64,000 nt of DNA from an uncultured Haliea sp. (lineage in GTDB: Bacteria; Pseudomonadota; Gammaproteobacteria; Pseudomonadales; Halieaceae), in the NCBI GenBank assembly GCA_913061145.1, contig CAJXUQ010000001.1, positions 62,001 to 126,000 on the forward strand, given 5' to 3'. Position numbers and translations under genes: made by a program. Under the pieces are notes generated by a model. It had not been told where the DNA came from and did no database searches. It saw only the letters and a list, made by a program, of their open reading frames with translations. Shown here one piece after another: positions 1-12,604 of the stretch (positions are counted from its first letter, which is position 1; each line of letters begins with the position of its first letter).

Positions 1-1
1 A

Positions 2-283
2 GCGGGCCAGCAAGGCAGCGCTATTTCACTGGTGTGCGTTGATGAGCTGAAATTGCTCAAGGATATCGAGAAACTCCTGGGCAAGCCCATCGAGAAAGTG
101 CACGCACCGGGGTATGACGTTGACCCCAGTATCAAGGCCGAGGTGATTCAAAACGGCAGCAACCGCGGCAGCGGACGCAACCAGCCGAGCGGCCGGGGCA
201 GATCGCAGGGCCGCAGTCGCCCCGGCGCGCCAGGGAATTCTACCCGAGCTCGCTCCGCCAGTGGCAACCGGCACCCCGGCTGA
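2..283 (+). CDS. rhlE: DEAD-box RNA helicase RhlE, C-terminal fragment
   Basis: The reading frame enters from the left edge, so the helicase core (Q motif, Walker A, DEAD) lies outside the window. The visible part reads [16 protein letters not shown], followed by [12 protein letters not shown], the usual end of the second RecA-like domain of RhlE-type helicases. A low-complexity basic tail rich in Gly, Arg, Ser and Asn follows ([19 protein letters not shown]), as in RhlE proteins, where it binds RNA non-specifically. The family unwinds short RNA duplexes in ribosome assembly and RNA turnover. The identification rests on the C-terminal 90 or so residues only. Another DEAD-box paralogue is possible. 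Confidence 0.8.
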   Translation, partial: AGQQGSAISLVCVDELKLLKDIEKLLGKPIEKVHAPGYDVDPSIKAEVIQNGSNRGSGRNQPSGRGRSQGRSRPGAPGNSTRARSASGNRHPG

Positions 284-300
284 TTGCGCACGACAGGCGA

Positions 301-1581
301 CTACAGGTTCAGTTTCAGAACATCACGAGCTTCGCGAGCCAGCGCTTCGCGAAAGCTCGGGTGGGATATCGCCACAAGATCCCTGGCACGCTCACACAGT
401 GAACGGCCTCGCAGCTTGGCAATACCGTATTCTGTTACTACGTAGTCAACCTGCGCTCGTGTGGTCACAACCCCTGCTCCACTGGCGAGCGCTGCGACGA
501 TACGCGTGGCCTGACCGTCGCGCGCCGTGCTGGGCAACGCAATGATACTCTTCCCGTGATCTGAGTAAGTGGCACCGACGACGAAATCGACCTGTCCGCC
601 CACACCGGAATAGATGCGGTGACCAATCGAATCGGCGCAAATCTGCCCGGAAAGGTCTATCTGCAAAGCGCTATTGATTGAAGTCACACGGGGATTCTGG
701 GCGATGACTGTAGGGTTGTTGACGAACTCCACATCAAGAAACACAGCCTCCGGATTATCGTGCACAAAGTCGTACAAAGCCTCACTACCCAGCACAAAAC
801 TGGTCACGGTTCTGCCGCGAGCAATGCGCTTGAGTGAGTTGTCAATTACGCCGCTCTCTATAAGAGGCAAAACGCCGCTGGAAAACATCTCCGTATGAAT
901 TCCCAGATGCTGCCGATCTTTGAGGCAACGCAGGGCGGCATCCGGAATGGCACCGATACCCATCTGTAAACAGGCGCCGTTTTCGACCAGGGACGCGACG
1001 TGCGCTCCGATACGGTCTTCTGTATCACCCGTTTCTCGCTCACTCACCTCCAGCAGCGGCTCATCCAGCTCGAATGCGGTATGAATGTTGCGGATATTGA
1101 TAAAACCATCGCCGTGCGTTCGCGGCATACGCGGGTTGATGTGCGCGATTATTCGCCCCGCAACCTCGCAGGCTGCTAACGTCGCCTCCACTGAAATTCC
1201 CAGAGAGCAATTGCCATGACGGTCAGGCGAGGATACCTGTACCAGCACGGTATCGATCTTCTGTTCCCGTCGGCGAAACAGCTTGGGTAACTCAGACAGA
1301 AAAAGCGGTACGTAATCTGCTCTGCCCTGATTGATCAACTCACGGGTTTGCTTGCCGGCGAAAAAACAGCGGTGTCGCAGATGCCCATCAAGCTCAGGCA
1401 CCGTGACGGTGTCCGCATGCTCCAGATGCAGCTGCATCAGTGTGATGTTGCTGTGGGATAGTGCGTGGCGAGCGAGCGCGTCGAGAAGGCGTGTAGGCGT
1501 AGCCGCCATGGAGTGGCACCAGACAAACTCATTGGAACCGATAGACTCAACCGCCTGATCAGCACTTTCTACACGTCGCAA
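301..1581 (-). CDS. acetyl-CoA hydrolase/transferase family protein (4-hydroxybutyrate CoA-transferase-like)
   Basis: A 426-residue protein of the Cat1/4-hydroxybutyrate CoA-transferase family, which moves CoA between carboxylic acids through a glutamyl-CoA intermediate. Family features are visible throughout: an N-terminal domain, the GIHTEMFSSGVLPL segment about residue 230 carrying the candidate catalytic Glu, the glycine-rich GVGGQVDFVVGA loop about residue 330, and VDYVVTEYGIAKLRG near the C-terminus. The start chosen is a TTG at 1581 with GGGAG six bases upstream. The first in-frame ATG (1509) would remove conserved N-terminal residues. Its acyl substrate cannot be read from sequence. 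It is a single gene, downstream of and co-oriented with the N-ATPase operon, separated from atpG by about 120 bp with no clear terminator. Confidence 0.8.
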   Translation of the reverse strand: MRRVESADQAVESIGSNEFVWCHSMAATPTRLLDALARHALSHSNITLMQLHLEHADTVTVPELDGHLRHRCFFAGKQTRELINQGRADYVPLFLSELPKLFRRREQKIDTVLVQVSSPDRHGNCSLGISVEATLAACEVAGRIIAHINPRMPRTHGDGFINIRNIHTAFELDEPLLEVSERETGDTEDRIGAHVASLVENGACLQMGIGAIPDAALRCLKDRQHLGIHTEMFSSGVLPLIESGVIDNSLKRIARGRTVTSFVLGSEALYDFVHDNPEAVFLDVEFVNNPTVIAQNPRVTSINSALQIDLSGQICADSIGHRIYSGVGGQVDFVVGATYSDHGKSIIALPSTARDGQATRIVAALASGAGVVTTRAQVDYVVTEYGIAKLRGRSLCERARDLVAISHPSFREALAREARDVLKLNL

Positions 1582-1703
1582 TTTTGTCTCCCATTAAAAA
1601 CGCTGGAACGATCGCATTGCATCACTCGTTCAGCATCGACATTTGGCGTTGCCTAGCCTATGCACCGTCGTCAGCCGTAAAGAGATGAGCCGCAAGGTAT
1701 CAG

Positions 1704-2576
1704 CTACCTCTTTAAGGCTTCAAAGCCAATGATGACATCCATCAGCTCATTGGTAATCTCCGTCTGCCGACCTGAACTGAGTTCAGCTTTCACCTGTTCC
1801 AGACGGTCGTCAACAGATTGTTCAGCCTGCTGCATCAGTGCGAGGCGCGCGGCATTCTCCGTGGCCATGGCCTCCGCCGAGGCCCGGAACACGCTGGCAT
1901 AAATATGGCTGCGAATCAACGAAGCGAAAAGCGCATCGGGTGCCATACTGTAATCTGGCAGAGTGCGTGATTGCCAGCGCGTTGTGGGCCGCAGCAACTT
2001 CTCTTCAAGCGGCAACAATCGACGCGTTACCGGTTCCCTCAAACCGTGTTCACCGCGCTGTGTAAAAGCCAGCGTAACAGCAACGCGAGAAAGTGGCCGC
2101 CGCCGTGTAACGAGATCAAGTCGCGTCACAATTTCTCCAGCCATGCGTCCAATACCATCCACAGAAGCTGGCGGGAGAAGGACTCCTTCGCCGCGCAATC
2201 CATGATCCAACAGGGCATCGTTCATCTTCTGGCCAATAACCAGAAGACGCTTTTCAACGTGGGGCAAAGACTCGCAATACTCCTTTACCAGCTTCGCGAC
2301 GATTTCATTGTAACTGCCACACAAGCCGTGATCGGATCCGAACACAACCAGCCATCGCTCCCCTACATGCTGCGATCGCTCCGCCATTCTTGCCGTAGAG
2401 TGTGAAAAAGCAGCCAGGCTGCGCAGGACGGTCGCATGGTACGCCTCTATAGCGCGAACAACCTGCTCGTAAGGCCGCGCGTTGATGGCAGACAGCGTTT
2501 TCATGGTATGTACGATGCCGCGAATACTTTTCAACGTCGCGTTGTGGCGGCTCAGTGCTTCAAGCGTCTGCGGCAT
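1704..2576 (-). CDS. atpG: N-ATPase F1 gamma subunit
   Basis: The central stalk subunit, which couples rotation of the c-ring to the alpha3beta3 head. At 290 residues it has the usual length. Both terminal helices that form the rotor coiled coil are recognisable: N-terminal [16 protein letters not shown] and C-terminal [17 protein letters not shown]. The centre is more divergent than in housekeeping gamma subunits. I chose the ATG at 2576 because AGGG lies eight bases upstream. A GTG at 2585 is also in frame. It overlaps the 3' end of atpA by 17 bases and is the last gene of the operon, the position gamma holds in N-ATPase operons. Confidence 0.9.
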   Translation of the reverse strand: MPQTLEALSRHNATLKSIRGIVHTMKTLSAINARPYEQVVRAIEAYHATVLRSLAAFSHSTARMAERSQHVGERWLVVFGSDHGLCGSYNEIVAKLVKEYCESLPHVEKRLLVIGQKMNDALLDHGLRGEGVLLPPASVDGIGRMAGEIVTRLDLVTRRRPLSRVAVTLAFTQRGEHGLREPVTRRLLPLEEKLLRPTTRWQSRTLPDYSMAPDALFASLIRSHIYASVFRASAEAMATENAARLALMQQAEQSVDDRLEQVKAELSSGRQTEITNELMDVIIGFEALKR

Positions 2577-4173
2577 CGCCTGCACCCTGCAAAGCGTTCA
2601 TGGCGACGCTCACTACCTGAGCCCGCTCATCTGCACTGAGCGCGCGGTCCTCGACAAAGGCCCGCTCGATGGATCCCAACTCTTCCTTCGCGGCCAATCG
2701 GACTGCCAGCATCGCGCTGCCGAGTTGATGCTCTGGTATCTCATCAAACAAACCCTCCATCGCGACGATCAATACGCTGAGTTGCTCCAGCGCAGACATC
2801 GGATCACGTTCAGCCTGCCGCAGCGCTGCACGGACTGCTGCACCACGAGCCAGACGCGCCCTGGTCGAATCATCAAGACGGGTACCGAAGCGGGCAAAAT
2901 CCTCAAGCTCTTCAAATTGTGACAGCGTAATACGCAGGTTGCCTGCAACCTCACGGAGAGCGCGGCTCTGGGCTTTACCCCCAACCCGGGAAACCGACAA
3001 TCCGAGGTCTACTGCCGGGAACTGGTTCTTACGCACCAACCTGGGAGACAGGTAAATCTGTCCGTCGGTAATGGATATGAGGTTGGTAGGGATATAGGCG
3101 GACAGGTTTTCTGCCTGTGTTTCCACCACCGGCAGTGCAGTGATCGAGCCACCTCCTGCCTCCTGCGTAAACTGCCCTGCTCGCTCAAGTAACCGCGCAT
3201 GCACATAGAATATGTCACCTGGAAAGGCCTCCCTGCCCGGTGGCCTGCGAAGCAGGAGTGACAATTCCCTGTAAGAGCGGGCGTGATGCGTTAGGTCGTC
3301 GAACACCACGAGAACATCCTGCCCCCGATCAGAAAAATATTCGGCCATGGTCATGGCCGCATAAGGCGCGATATAAGCCAGCCCCGGGGTTTCCTCGTCG
3401 CCAGCTGCCACGACCACACAACGACTCAACATCTCACGCTCTCTCAGTGCCCCGACAACCCGGGCCACGGCATCGCCGCGCTGGCCGATTGCGCAATAAA
3501 TACACAATAGCTGCGAGTCTTTCTGGTTGAGTATGGTATCGACCGCTATTGAGGTTTTACCCGTCTGACGGTCGCCAATGATCAACTCACGCTGCCCCAG
3601 ACCGACGGGTACGGCAGCATCAATGACCTTGATACCAGTCGCTAGTGGTCGAAAAATTGCGGAACGGCTCAGAATGCCCGGCGCCTCGGCCTCAATCGGA
3701 TGATGCGCGATCGCTGTCACGGCACCCAGGTCATCAAGGGGGCGCCCCATGGCACTCAGTACCCGACCCAACAACCCGTCTCCCACCGGCACGCTGACCA
3801 CCTTGCGTGTCCGGCGCACCTCTTCACCAAGGGTGATGAGTTCTGATGGGCCAAGCAACACGACCCCCAGACGACCCGGCGCCAGGTCAAGTACGATACC
3901 CTGCACTCCACAGTCAAACACCAGCAGTTCGTCAGCGAGCGCACGAGCCAGGCCTGTCACAACCGCGACACCATCAGCCACCTCAATCACTTTGCCAACT
4001 TCGGTCAGCAGCGGCGCTGGCGCCGGCGTCGCCAGCAGAGCTTGATGCCAGTCAGTGAATTGCTCGTCGGGAAACTGCCCGGACGTCAAGCCCGCCCGCC
4101 TGCGCTCGGTTTCCGCTCTGTCGTCGGCCATTGCTTCAGGCTCGTCCGGAGGATCTGGCTGCCAGGTGTTCAT
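2560..4173 (-). CDS. atpA: N-ATPase F1 alpha subunit
   Basis: The non-catalytic nucleotide-binding subunit of the F1 head. Walker [10 protein letters not shown] lies at about residues 200-208. Further family motifs are [32 protein letters not shown] and [15 protein letters not shown]. The N-terminus is not certain. The ATG at 4173 overlaps the end of atpF by 38 bases, while another ATG at 4131 starts just after the atpF stop, and neither has a strong ribosome binding site. The first 45 or so residues are acidic and Pro-rich, unlike housekeeping AtpA, and a long divergent N-terminus is common in the N-type enzyme. It sits between atpF and atpG, as in other N-ATPase operons. Confidence 0.9.
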   Translation of the reverse strand: MNTWQPDPPDEPEAMADDRAETERRRAGLTSGQFPDEQFTDWHQALLATPAPAPLLTEVGKVIEVADGVAVVTGLARALADELLVFDCGVQGIVLDLAPGRLGVVLLGPSELITLGEEVRRTRKVVSVPVGDGLLGRVLSAMGRPLDDLGAVTAIAHHPIEAEAPGILSRSAIFRPLATGIKVIDAAVPVGLGQRELIIGDRQTGKTSIAVDTILNQKDSQLLCIYCAIGQRGDAVARVVGALREREMLSRCVVVAAGDEETPGLAYIAPYAAMTMAEYFSDRGQDVLVVFDDLTHHARSYRELSLLLRRPPGREAFPGDIFYVHARLLERAGQFTQEAGGGSITALPVVETQAENLSAYIPTNLISITDGQIYLSPRLVRKNQFPAVDLGLSVSRVGGKAQSRALREVAGNLRITLSQFEELEDFARFGTRLDDSTRARLARGAAVRAALRQAERDPMSALEQLSVLIVAMEGLFDEIPEHQLGSAMLAVRLAAKEELGSIERAFVEDRALSADERAQVVSVAMNALQGAGDAADA

Positions 4174-4891
4174 CAAGGCGCGCGTCAAACTCATCAATGT
4201 AGCTGTCCACAGTCCACGCCACCTGAGCACCACCTACACGTAATACCAGCCCCGGAGACTGAGCGGAATCCGTTGTGAAGCGTAGCGAGCAGTCCGGCAA
4301 AAGAAGCCTCAGCTCGGACTCCATTTTCTGCCGTGCCGCCTCAGGCAGGGGATCACGCGTTGTCACTACCGCTTCCTTGGCACTGCCTGCCGCATGCGCC
4401 AGGTCCTTTGCCAGAGGCCGCAAACGCGTAGCCAAATGCCGAACAATAGCTTCCTCCAGCGTTTCATCGGCCAGATCAAGCAGCGCTTTGCGAGTCAGCT
4501 CCAGCAGTGTTTCCGAACCGCTGCGTTGCAGCTGGGAAATGAACCTGGTGCGCTCACGCTCGAGATGGCGGTGCCAGTCTTTCTGCTCCTGTTCAAGCTT
4601 CGCACGCGCATCAGCCAAGAGCGCATCACGTTCCTGTTCAGACTCTGCCAGCGCTCGTTTAATGACCGCGTCCTGCTCTGTCAGCAACTGCGTTTTCAGA
4701 TTTCTGTAACCGTTTTCAGAAGCTTCTGCCTTCTTTTGCGCTTCACCTGCTTCAGCCATACGACGCGATATTTCCGCCTCGCGAGCATCTATCCCATCCA
4801 GAATCGGCCGATAAAGGAAACGCTTCAATAACCAGACCAGCAACAGGAAGTTTGCGATCTGGGCGATGACCGTAATCCAATCAATGGACAT
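4136..4891 (-). CDS. atpF: N-ATPase peripheral stalk subunit b with delta-like C-terminal part
   Basis: A 251-residue b subunit, about 95 residues longer than a housekeeping b. Residues 5-25 form the single membrane segment ([19 protein letters not shown]). A long charged coiled coil follows to about residue 150. The last 80 or so residues contain [20 protein letters not shown], which resembles the C-terminal region of the delta subunit (consensus GG-RVGD-V-DGSV). No separate atpH gene occurs in the operon, in line with the N-ATPase family, so this extension probably does the work of delta. GGGAGG lies about 10 bases before the ATG. Confidence 0.88.
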   Translation of the reverse strand: MSIDWITVIAQIANFLLLVWLLKRFLYRPILDGIDAREAEISRRMAEAGEAQKKAEASENGYRNLKTQLLTEQDAVIKRALAESEQERDALLADARAKLEQEQKDWHRHLERERTRFISQLQRSGSETLLELTRKALLDLADETLEEAIVRHLATRLRPLAKDLAHAAGSAKEAVVTTRDPLPEAARQKMESELRLLLPDCSLRFTTDSAQSPGLVLRVGGAQVAWTVDSYIDEFDARLDEHLAARSSGRA

Positions 4892-4930
4892 AGTCTGTAC
4901 GCCTCCCTGTCAACAAAACCGACACGCCCT

Positions 4931-5215
4931 TCAGCCACCCCCGCCAGCGGCAACCTGTAACGAATCCCAAAATGGATTGGCAAAGATCAGAATCATTGCA
5001 ACGACAAAGCAATAAATAGCGGTGGATTCAATCATCGCCATACTGACAAACAGTGTCCTCGACAAAGTTGGTGCGGCATCTGGCTGTTGCGCCATGGCCG
5101 CGATCGCGGCTGCGGCGGCGCGGCCTTCCCCGAGCGCAGGACCCAACGACCCTATGGCGACCGTGAGACCTGCAGTAAATATGGAAATGGCAGCTATAAT
5201 CGTGAGTTCTGTCAT
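4931..5215 (-). CDS. atpE: N-ATPase rotor ring subunit c
   Basis: A 94-residue two-helix hairpin proteolipid. Helix 1 carries the glycine-rich GSLGPALGEGRA and helix 2 carries MIESTAIYCFVVAMIL. Glu63 is the ion-carrying carboxylate. Ser64, Thr65 and Tyr68 match the ligand pattern E-S-T-x-x-Y of sodium-type rings. Helix 1 also has Glu30, where sodium-type rings such as that of Ilyobacter have Gln32, so two carboxylates face each other. This is the N-ATPase pattern. The start ATG overlaps the atpB stop (ATGA), so the two are probably translationally coupled. Confidence 0.93.
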   Translation of the reverse strand: MTELTIIAAISIFTAGLTVAIGSLGPALGEGRAAAAAIAAMAQQPDAAPTLSRTLFVSMAMIESTAIYCFVVAMILIFANPFWDSLQVAAGGGG

Positions 5216-5949
5216 CGTTGTTCCTCGCCTGACCTGGGTGGATGGGACTGATGGGGTATCGAGTATTCTCGAATGCCCGAGGACTCTGACTCTGCGGTTG
5301 CCGATGATATGTAGACGGTTGCCAAAATGGAAAAGATGTAGGCCTGAATCAGGCCAGTCAGAAGCCCGAGCATATTCATCACTACGGGAAAGAAAAATGG
5401 AGCAACACTCAATAGAATTGCGGCAATAACCGCACCACTCATAACATTACCGTAAAGACGGATCGCAAGAGATATACCGCGTGAAAACTCACCAATAATG
5501 TTGAACGGCAACATGATCGCCGAAGGTTCGATATAACGCCTCAGGTAACGCACGAGGCCCCCACTGGCAATTCCGAAGAGCGGTACAGCAACCAGCACGG
5601 AAAACGCCAAAGCCGCTGTCGTTGATAGCGAAGCAGTAGGCGGCAAGAACCCAGGGACAACCAACAGCAAATTCGACAATGCAATGAAAAGAAATAGCGT
5701 GCCGGCAAAGTACATGACATGCCGCGCAGATTTACGTGTTATTTCTTCTATCTGTGTCTGAATCGACTGCACGATCACTTCCAGCGCAGTTCGCCAGCGA
5801 TTGGGCGGCACGTCCGCGCGCAGGTTGCGGGTCACGATCATGGAGATACCCACCAGCAATGCCATTATAATCCAGGTGTTGACAATGGTCGCGTTGAGTG
5901 GGAACCCCCATATGCGCAATAGAATAATGTCGTCCGGCGTAAGCTGCAT
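5212..5949 (-). CDS. atpB: N-ATPase Fo subunit a
   Basis: The stator channel subunit, 245 residues with about five or six hydrophobic segments. The essential arginine is Arg164 in ISLAIRLYGNVMSG. After it comes the long C-terminal helix region with LIQAYIFSILATVYISSA, where Gln and Tyr line the half-channel. It lies between atpR and atpE, as expected. The gap to atpR is 13 bases and the overlap with atpE is 4. Confidence 0.93.
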   Translation of the reverse strand: MQLTPDDIILLRIWGFPLNATIVNTWIIMALLVGISMIVTRNLRADVPPNRWRTALEVIVQSIQTQIEEITRKSARHVMYFAGTLFLFIALSNLLLVVPGFLPPTASLSTTAALAFSVLVAVPLFGIASGGLVRYLRRYIEPSAIMLPFNIIGEFSRGISLAIRLYGNVMSGAVIAAILLSVAPFFFPVVMNMLGLLTGLIQAYIFSILATVYISSATAESESSGIREYSIPHQSHPPRSGEEQR

Positions 5950-5962
5950 TGTTCATTCCCTG

Positions 5963-6259
5963 TTATCGTGAATCCTGCGCAACGGCAACACGAACCGACT
6001 GTATCGCCCACGTTCGTATAAGTAAAAAGCCCACTGCATAGCCAACAGCAGGCCACACGTTACCGACATGTGCCGTAATGCCGTAGCCAATCCATATCAG
6101 CAGCGAAATCCTACAAATCGCGCTGAAAAGAATTACCGCCATCGGCTTGCTCGAGCGAAGCGCAACATGCATACCCCATTTCAACCCGAGAAAAAAAACC
6201 GGGCTCACCAATAAACCCGCGGCAAGCCCCAGTAACAGGGATTCCCAGTGCAGTGCCAT
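5963..6259 (-). CDS. atpR: N-ATPase-associated membrane protein AtpR
   Basis: A 98-residue protein with three predicted membrane helices and scattered Arg residues (AICRISLLIWIGYG, IRTWAIQSVRVAV). This family is found only in N-ATPase operons, in this position between atpQ and atpB. It is thought to act in assembly or with the c-ring, but I know of no firmly established function. The start ATG overlaps the atpQ stop by one base (TGATG). The assignment leans on gene order as much as on sequence. Confidence 0.8.
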   Translation of the reverse strand: MALHWESLLLGLAAGLLVSPVFFLGLKWGMHVALRSSKPMAVILFSAICRISLLIWIGYGITAHVGNVWPAVGYAVGFLLIRTWAIQSVRVAVAQDSR

Positions 6260-6584
6260 CAGCTCTCTCCACCGGCATCACCTGACGCCCCGGATTCCTG
6301 TCGCGGCTGCAGACTCTCACGGGAAATCCAGTTCCACGCAATAATGCCGCCCACAACGACTCCGCCGAGAATCAAGGCAATTGGCCATGAAAAACTCTGT
6401 GGGGCCACCTTGTTCAACCATAAACCCAGAAATGCACCGCTGACGACAGGCACAGCAACAGACCAGCCGATAATGCCAAAGACCCCGAAGCCAAGCAGCG
6501 GACTGGCGCCCGGAACGCTCCGCGCAAGCTTCATACGTTCTGCATGACGCCGGATGTCGTTTGCTGTTCGATCATCTTTCATCG

Positions 6585-6588
<4 letters not shown>
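6259..6588 (-). CDS. atpQ: N-ATPase-associated AtpQ (AtpI-like membrane protein)
   Basis: A 109-residue protein with a charged N-terminal part (about 35 residues), then two membrane helices (PLLGFGVFGIIGWSVAVPVV and WPIALILGGVVVGGIIAW), as in AtpI, the assembly factor of c-rings. The C-terminal tail is hydrophilic. The start is a GTG at 6588 that overlaps the atpC stop, or an ATG at 6582. Placed between atpC and atpR, it fits the N-ATPase gene order exactly. Confidence 0.8.
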
Positions 6589-9972
<3,384 letters not shown>

Positions 9973-10207
9973 GTCTTGTTCCTGGTGGCTGTGAGTAGAT
10001 GGGGGTTCGTAGAACCACAGAGTATACGTGAGCGGACCCTCGAACGCTGTTTCTTCGACACCGCATACGGATGCATTCACCCGGCCAGGCGCAGGGACCG
10101 CCCACCGGGCTGGCATCCGCCACCTGCCATCGCTCGCAATCATTGCCTTGACGCTGCCCCCGGCGAAACCTAGTCTCGACCCTTTGCCGAGCAGGGATGC
10201 CGATTGC

Positions 10208-11509
10208 ATGCGCCGATCCAATGAAACACCCTCGGCCGGGACGCCGCCGGTCAGCGACCCGGCGCGCCATCCAGCAACCTTGATGGCCATCATCGCCTTT
10301 CTGGCCCATAACGCGGCCGTCGGACTGTGTTATGGCTCCTTCGGGGTGCTGGTCATGGAGTTCGAACGTCATTTCAGTGCCGGTCGTGCACAGACCTCCC
10401 TCGCATTCTCCCTGGTCGTACTGGCCAGTGGCCTCATGGCGCCCTTCGTCGGCGCGCTACTGGGCCGGACGCACATCCGCTCCGTCATGATCAGCGGTGC
10501 ACTGCTCGCCAGCGCCGGATTCTTCTGCCTGCCGTTTACCCAGCACCCGTCTGTAATGCTCGCCTGCTTTGCGCTGCTGATCGGCCCGGGTATCAGCCTG
10601 CTTGGGCTGCTGCCTGCCGTCACCCTGGTAAACAACTGGTTCAGTCATCGCCAGGGGCTGGTACTCGGCCTTGTGATGATGCCCGTGGCCGTCACCGTGG
10701 TGCCACTGATTGTGGTCAAACTGCTGCCGATCCTGGGCTTTGAGACCGTGCTGCGCGGCATCGGCCTCGTCTATCTCGCGGTCATACCGATACTGCTGAT
10801 GGTCAAGGACAGCCCGGAACACTGGCAAGCGAGCAGAGGGAACACCGGCGGCACAAAGGCTGTCGCGCCCGCCACTGCGAAACCGCAACGACCGACCGTA
10901 TCTGCTGTGCTCTGGCATCCCGCGTTCCTGCCACTGGTCATCGCGACCGGCCTGATGATGGGGGCCGGTGTTGCCAAGAACACCCATATGGTTCCGCTGC
11001 TGGTGGAGGGCCAGTGGTCCATGGAGCAGGCAACCCTGTTACTCGCCGTATCTGGCGGCTGCGCGGTGTTGGGATCACTGCTGCTGGGCTGGCTGGCCGA
11101 CCGCCATAACGCGGCAGCCGTGATTGCCTGCAACGCCCTGCTACAGTCCGTAGTCTGGCTCATCCTCATCACACCCGCCTCGTTCACACTGCTGTTGCTG
11201 GATGCGGTGCTGATCGGCATGTGTATTGGCGGGCTGTCCACGGCCAAGGCCGTGGTTGTGTCCCGCGTGTTCGGCCGTCGTCAGTTTGCTTTTGTCAGCG
11301 GGCTGATGGGGTTCTGCACGTTGCCGCTGCTGTTCACACTGTCGCCACTTATGGGGCTGCTGCGACAAACCAGTGGCGGCTACACACTACCTATCTCACT
11401 GATTATCGGCGGATTTTTCGTTGCAGCGGGCTGCATGTGGCTGGTCAGCCGTCTGGAGCGCCAGGCGCCCCAGCTCTTGAGCGCAGAGCCGGCATCAGCA
11501 ACACTGTAG
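10208..11509 (+). CDS. MFS transporter
   Basis: A 433-residue major facilitator protein with about twelve hydrophobic segments in two halves and a hydrophilic central loop (about residues 200-220). The second half has the family loop GWLADRHNAAAV after the eighth helix. It looks like the monocarboxylate/oxalate-formate type of MFS (N-terminal AHNAAVGLCYGSFGVLVMEF), but the substrate is unknown. The ATG at 10208 was chosen. The open frame upstream is not hydrophobic and probably not translated. The dioxygenase gene follows 89 bp downstream, and a shared catabolic role is possible. Confidence 0.85.
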   Translation: MRRSNETPSAGTPPVSDPARHPATLMAIIAFLAHNAAVGLCYGSFGVLVMEFERHFSAGRAQTSLAFSLVVLASGLMAPFVGALLGRTHIRSVMISGALLASAGFFCLPFTQHPSVMLACFALLIGPGISLLGLLPAVTLVNNWFSHRQGLVLGLVMMPVAVTVVPLIVVKLLPILGFETVLRGIGLVYLAVIPILLMVKDSPEHWQASRGNTGGTKAVAPATAKPQRPTVSAVLWHPAFLPLVIATGLMMGAGVAKNTHMVPLLVEGQWSMEQATLLLAVSGGCAVLGSLLLGWLADRHNAAAVIACNALLQSVVWLILITPASFTLLLLDAVLIGMCIGGLSTAKAVVVSRVFGRRQFAFVSGLMGFCTLPLLFTLSPLMGLLRQTSGGYTLPISLIIGGFFVAAGCMWLVSRLERQAPQLLSAEPASATL

Positions 11510-11598
11510 GCAACCTGCAGGCAATGGCTGGATTTGACGCCTGCAACCCCCTACTCTATTCGACCACCGGGTATCGCCCAAAACACAGAGAACGAACG

Positions 11599-12504
11599 AT
11601 GCAGCACTTTGACATAGTCCCACTGGCAGGCGGTATCGGCGCCGAGGTTCGCGGGTTGGACCTCAGCCACGAGATCAGCCCCTCGCTACGGGATGCCATG
11701 GTGGAGGCCTGGCTGGACCGCGGTATTCTGCTGTTTCGCGGCATCGGCGACAGCCCGGAGAAGCAGCTGATGCTGAGCCGCGCTTTTGGCGAGTTGGAAG
11801 TGCACCCCATCGAGAATATTCGCGTCGATGGCTACCCCGAACTTATCTGGCTATCGAACCGCAAGAGTGATGAAACGGCGCCGGTTTACCACTACGACGG
11901 CGTCGCTACGGTCGGTCGCATTCCCTGGCACAGTGACCTCGTTTACACCACCACACCCAACCGGGGCGCGCTGCTGCGCATGCTGGAAATGCCCTACTCC
12001 GGTGGCCAGACGGGGTGGATCGACACCGCGGCGGCCTACGATGCCCTGCCGGAGGACACCAAGCAGCGTATCGAGCAGCTTGAGGCACGCTTCCGCTTTA
12101 TTGCCGACCCTCGCGAAATGCGCTTTGGACGGCCCAACGTGGAACGCCACGACGAAACCAACCTGGAGAGGGAAAAAGCGTTCTATCCCTCGTTTCCGGA
12201 CACCATCCACCCGCTGGTCTGGAGACATCCGGTGAGCGGACGCAAGGCCTTGTGTGTCAGCCCACTGCACCTGCGCGAGGCCATCGGACTACCAGCAGAC
12301 GAGGGCGATGCGCTGCTGCACGACCTGGTGGCACACGCGACCGATGCGCGCTTCAGTTACGTGCATCACTGGGAGCCGAACGACATGGTGCTCTGGGACA
12401 ACCTGCGCACCATGCACCGCGCATTCGGCAACCCGCCCGATGCCTCCCGTCTGGTGCACCGCACTACCCTGAAGAGCACGGTGGTTATGGGACGGCTGGC
12501 CTAG
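11599..12504 (+). CDS. TauD/TfdA family Fe(II)/2-oxoglutarate dioxygenase
   Basis: A 301-residue non-haem iron oxygenase. The iron ligands His111 and Asp113 (WHSDLVY) and the distal His273 (TMHRAFGNPP) are present, with Arg288 as the expected 2-oxoglutarate carboxylate ligand. The family hydroxylates substrates such as taurine, 2,4-D or carnitine precursors. The substrate here is unknown. The ATG at 11599 starts the conserved N-terminal strand (FDIVPLAGGIGAEVRGLDL). A longer open frame upstream overlaps the MFS gene and lacks family similarity. The neighbouring transporter may supply the substrate (inference). Confidence 0.88.
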   Translation: MQHFDIVPLAGGIGAEVRGLDLSHEISPSLRDAMVEAWLDRGILLFRGIGDSPEKQLMLSRAFGELEVHPIENIRVDGYPELIWLSNRKSDETAPVYHYDGVATVGRIPWHSDLVYTTTPNRGALLRMLEMPYSGGQTGWIDTAAAYDALPEDTKQRIEQLEARFRFIADPREMRFGRPNVERHDETNLEREKAFYPSFPDTIHPLVWRHPVSGRKALCVSPLHLREAIGLPADEGDALLHDLVAHATDARFSYVHHWEPNDMVLWDNLRTMHRAFGNPPDASRLVHRTTLKSTVVMGRLA

Positions 12505-12604
12505 GCCATTCAAAGCAGGACGTGGCGGGCATCTGCCACTGTTCCTGCACCGAATGTAACTGCTAAACTCTGCGGCACCAGCCCTCGACGCGTCCCTGAC
12601 TCCC

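Noticed and set aside
1582-1703. Possible terminator after atpG
   Set aside because: AAAGAG and CTCTTT could pair, but the loop is long and there is no T-tract in the right direction.
10028-10207. Upstream extension of the MFS transporter (60 residues)
   Set aside because: Extension is Pro/Ala/Arg-rich without membrane character and lies in the divergent promoter region.
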